Below, in pieces: positions 15,270 to 16,132 of a DNA stretch of 16,132 nt (positions within the stretch are counted from its first letter, which is position 1; the number at the start of each line of letters is the position of its first letter). Below the pieces are notes generated by a model that did no database searches, was not told where the DNA came from, and worked only from the letters and a program-made list of their open reading frames with translations. A program made the position numbers and the translations under genes. The DNA is from Candidatus Gerdarchaeota archaeon (GTDB taxonomy: Archaea; Asgardarchaeota; Heimdallarchaeia; JABLTI01): positions 1 through 16,132 of the forward strand of contig JAEORJ010000084.1 in assembly GCA_016840945.1 (NCBI GenBank), given 5' to 3'.

Positions 15270-15602
15270 ATGGTTAAACAAAGTGACTCAAATAAACTAT
15301 TGGAAAATATTGCCAAACTTAAAGAAAGAAAAAGAGGTAAATATACATTCTTTTGGGCTCATCCAATAAAGCTACCAAAAACTGTTCTTGAAAATAATGT
15401 TGTAATGTTCTGGGATCGCAGAAATGACCAATGGATAATTATTAATGACGTCAAAGTTTTTCCAAAGATTAATCAATTTGATCAAAAGAACATCCAACTC
15501 TTACCAGAAGAAGATGATTATTATCTATTAATTGGCAGTTTCAATGTTATTCTAAAACGAATACAAGGCAAATGGTCAATTAATATTGAAATTATAGTTT
15601 AA
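15270..15602 (+). CDS. Small soluble protein of unknown function
   Basis: This 110-residue protein has no signal peptide or membrane helix. A short charged helix (about 5-23, 'SNKLLENIAKLKERKRGK') precedes a mainly beta region containing 'YTFFWAHPIKLPKTV', 'NNVVMFWDRRNDQWIIINDV' and a final strand 'KWSINIEIIV'. The alternating hydrophobic and charged residues and the Trp-rich strands suggest a small beta-barrel or sandwich. I recognise no family. It follows the NosD-like gene by 42 bases without a strong terminator between, so it might be co-transcribed, but a TATA-like TTTATAAT at 15234-15241 could also serve it. No Shine-Dalgarno precedes the ATG. Codon use matches the neighbours. It ends before a T-rich stretch at 15611-15625. 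Confidence 0.7.
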   Translation: MVKQSDSNKLLENIAKLKERKRGKYTFFWAHPIKLPKTVLENNVVMFWDRRNDQWIIINDVKVFPKINQFDQKNIQLLPEEDDYYLLIGSFNVILKRIQGKWSINIEIIV

Positions 15603-15693
15603 TTAATTGTCATTTTCCTCTCTTATCATAGTGATGCTTTTCATCAAATTATCTTTGTTATTATTTAAAAATAAAAGGGTAAACGAACAGAGT

Positions 15694-16132
15694 TTAATCT
15701 TCTGTCCATTTAGTGAATAATATACCAATTCCCATAAAGATAACAGCAAGTCCAAAACTAATCCCTAAATTCATCCAAGCAATTGGCATGTTATTAGTGA
15801 CCATTGCAGCTCGCATGGTATCAACTATATAGGTAAGTGGTAAAGCTTTGGAAATATAATAGAGTGCGGGAATATGTGACACATCAAAGAATGCTCCTGA
15901 TAAGAACATCATTGGATATGTAAGAACATTCCCTATTGCTCCTGCAGCATTTGGTGATTTAACAATTCTGGCACCAATCATTCCTATTCCAGAGAAAGTC
16001 ATTATTCCAGCTAGCATTGCTGGAATCATCATCCAATGCATGATTGATAATGGCACACCAAAAGCAGTCCACCCAGTGACAACGGAAACTAACATTGATA
16101 ATATTGATAATAAAAATTGCCATATCATTTCT
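15694..16132 (-). CDS. ABC-2 type transporter permease, C-terminal part (cut by the window)
   Basis: The minus-strand frame is open to the window end, so the ATG at 16128 is probably internal and only the last 145 or so residues are seen. They show about four hydrophobic helices and the ABC-2 family pattern 'YPMMFLSGAFFDVSHIPALY' followed by 'ISKALPLTYIVDTMRAAMV'; the 'LPLTYIVDTMR' stretch corresponds to the conserved 'nPlty.vdalR' of these permeases. Full members have about 250-370 residues and six helices and work with a separate ATPase as exporters of drugs, polysaccharides or lipids. The ATPase gene is expected upstream on the minus strand, beyond the window. The 3' side has a T-rich stretch on the minus strand (CCCTTTTATTTTT, about 15677-15665) that may end transcription. 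The substrate is unknown. Confidence 0.85.
   Translation of the reverse strand, partial: EMIWQFLLSILSMLVSVVTGWTAFGVPLSIMHWMMIPAMLAGIMTFSGIGMIGARIVKSPNAAGAIGNVLTYPMMFLSGAFFDVSHIPALYYISKALPLTYIVDTMRAAMVTNNMPIAWMNLGISFGLAVIFMGIGILFTKWTED

Overview
The window is about 16 kb of very AT-rich DNA that reads as archaeal. Several starts have a TATA-like element about 25 bases upstream and no Shine-Dalgarno sequence, which suggests leaderless messages; others have a clear GGAG or GAGGG motif. Extracellular proteins held by a single hydrophobic helix (LVIVD beta-propeller, M14 carboxypeptidase, NosD-like beta-helix) stand beside TPR proteins, a CBS protein and a PAS/histidine-kinase pair. This mix is typical of metagenome-assembled Asgard archaea (Heimdallarchaeia, Lokiarchaeia or Thorarchaeia type). 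That placement is an inference from gene content; no marker gene is present.

Layout: (1) 1-1032, the 3' part of a TPR gene (+), convergent with a membrane-anchored extracellular protein of unknown function (1070-1951, -). (2) 2036-3700, a secreted, membrane-anchored M14 zinc carboxypeptidase (+) with acidic calcium-loop-like insertions. (3) 3856-5639, a two-gene operon: a CBS-pair protein whose stop overlaps the start of a CPA2-type cation/proton antiporter. (4) 5728-6090, a small protein with a possible NTF2-like fold; 6258-7217, a soluble TPR protein. (5) 7302-9537 (-), a sugar-type MFS (GPH) transporter overlapping a xylose-isomerase-like TIM-barrel protein, probably a carbohydrate uptake and conversion unit. 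(6) 9767-12214 (+), a large secreted LVIVD protein that appears to form two propellers before a jelly-roll-like domain and a membrane anchor. (7) 12229-13388 (-), a PAS protein with a Cys cluster next to a separate histidine-kinase core. (8) About 13506-13646, the C-terminal relic of a NosD-like gene, followed by an intact NosD-like gene with three N-terminal membrane helices (13695-15227) and a small unknown gene (15270-15602). (9) 15694 to the window end (-), the C-terminal part of an ABC-2 permease.

No tRNA, rRNA, CRISPR array, transposase, integrase or phage gene was seen. The most notable points are the NosD relic beside an intact relative, the Cys-cluster PAS and kinase pair with an altered ATP-binding box and no response regulator, the CBS/antiporter overlap, the apparent 7+7 propeller, and hairpins with T-rich flanks at most gene ends, which is unusual if the host is an archaeon. 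No clearly new multi-gene system is evident.
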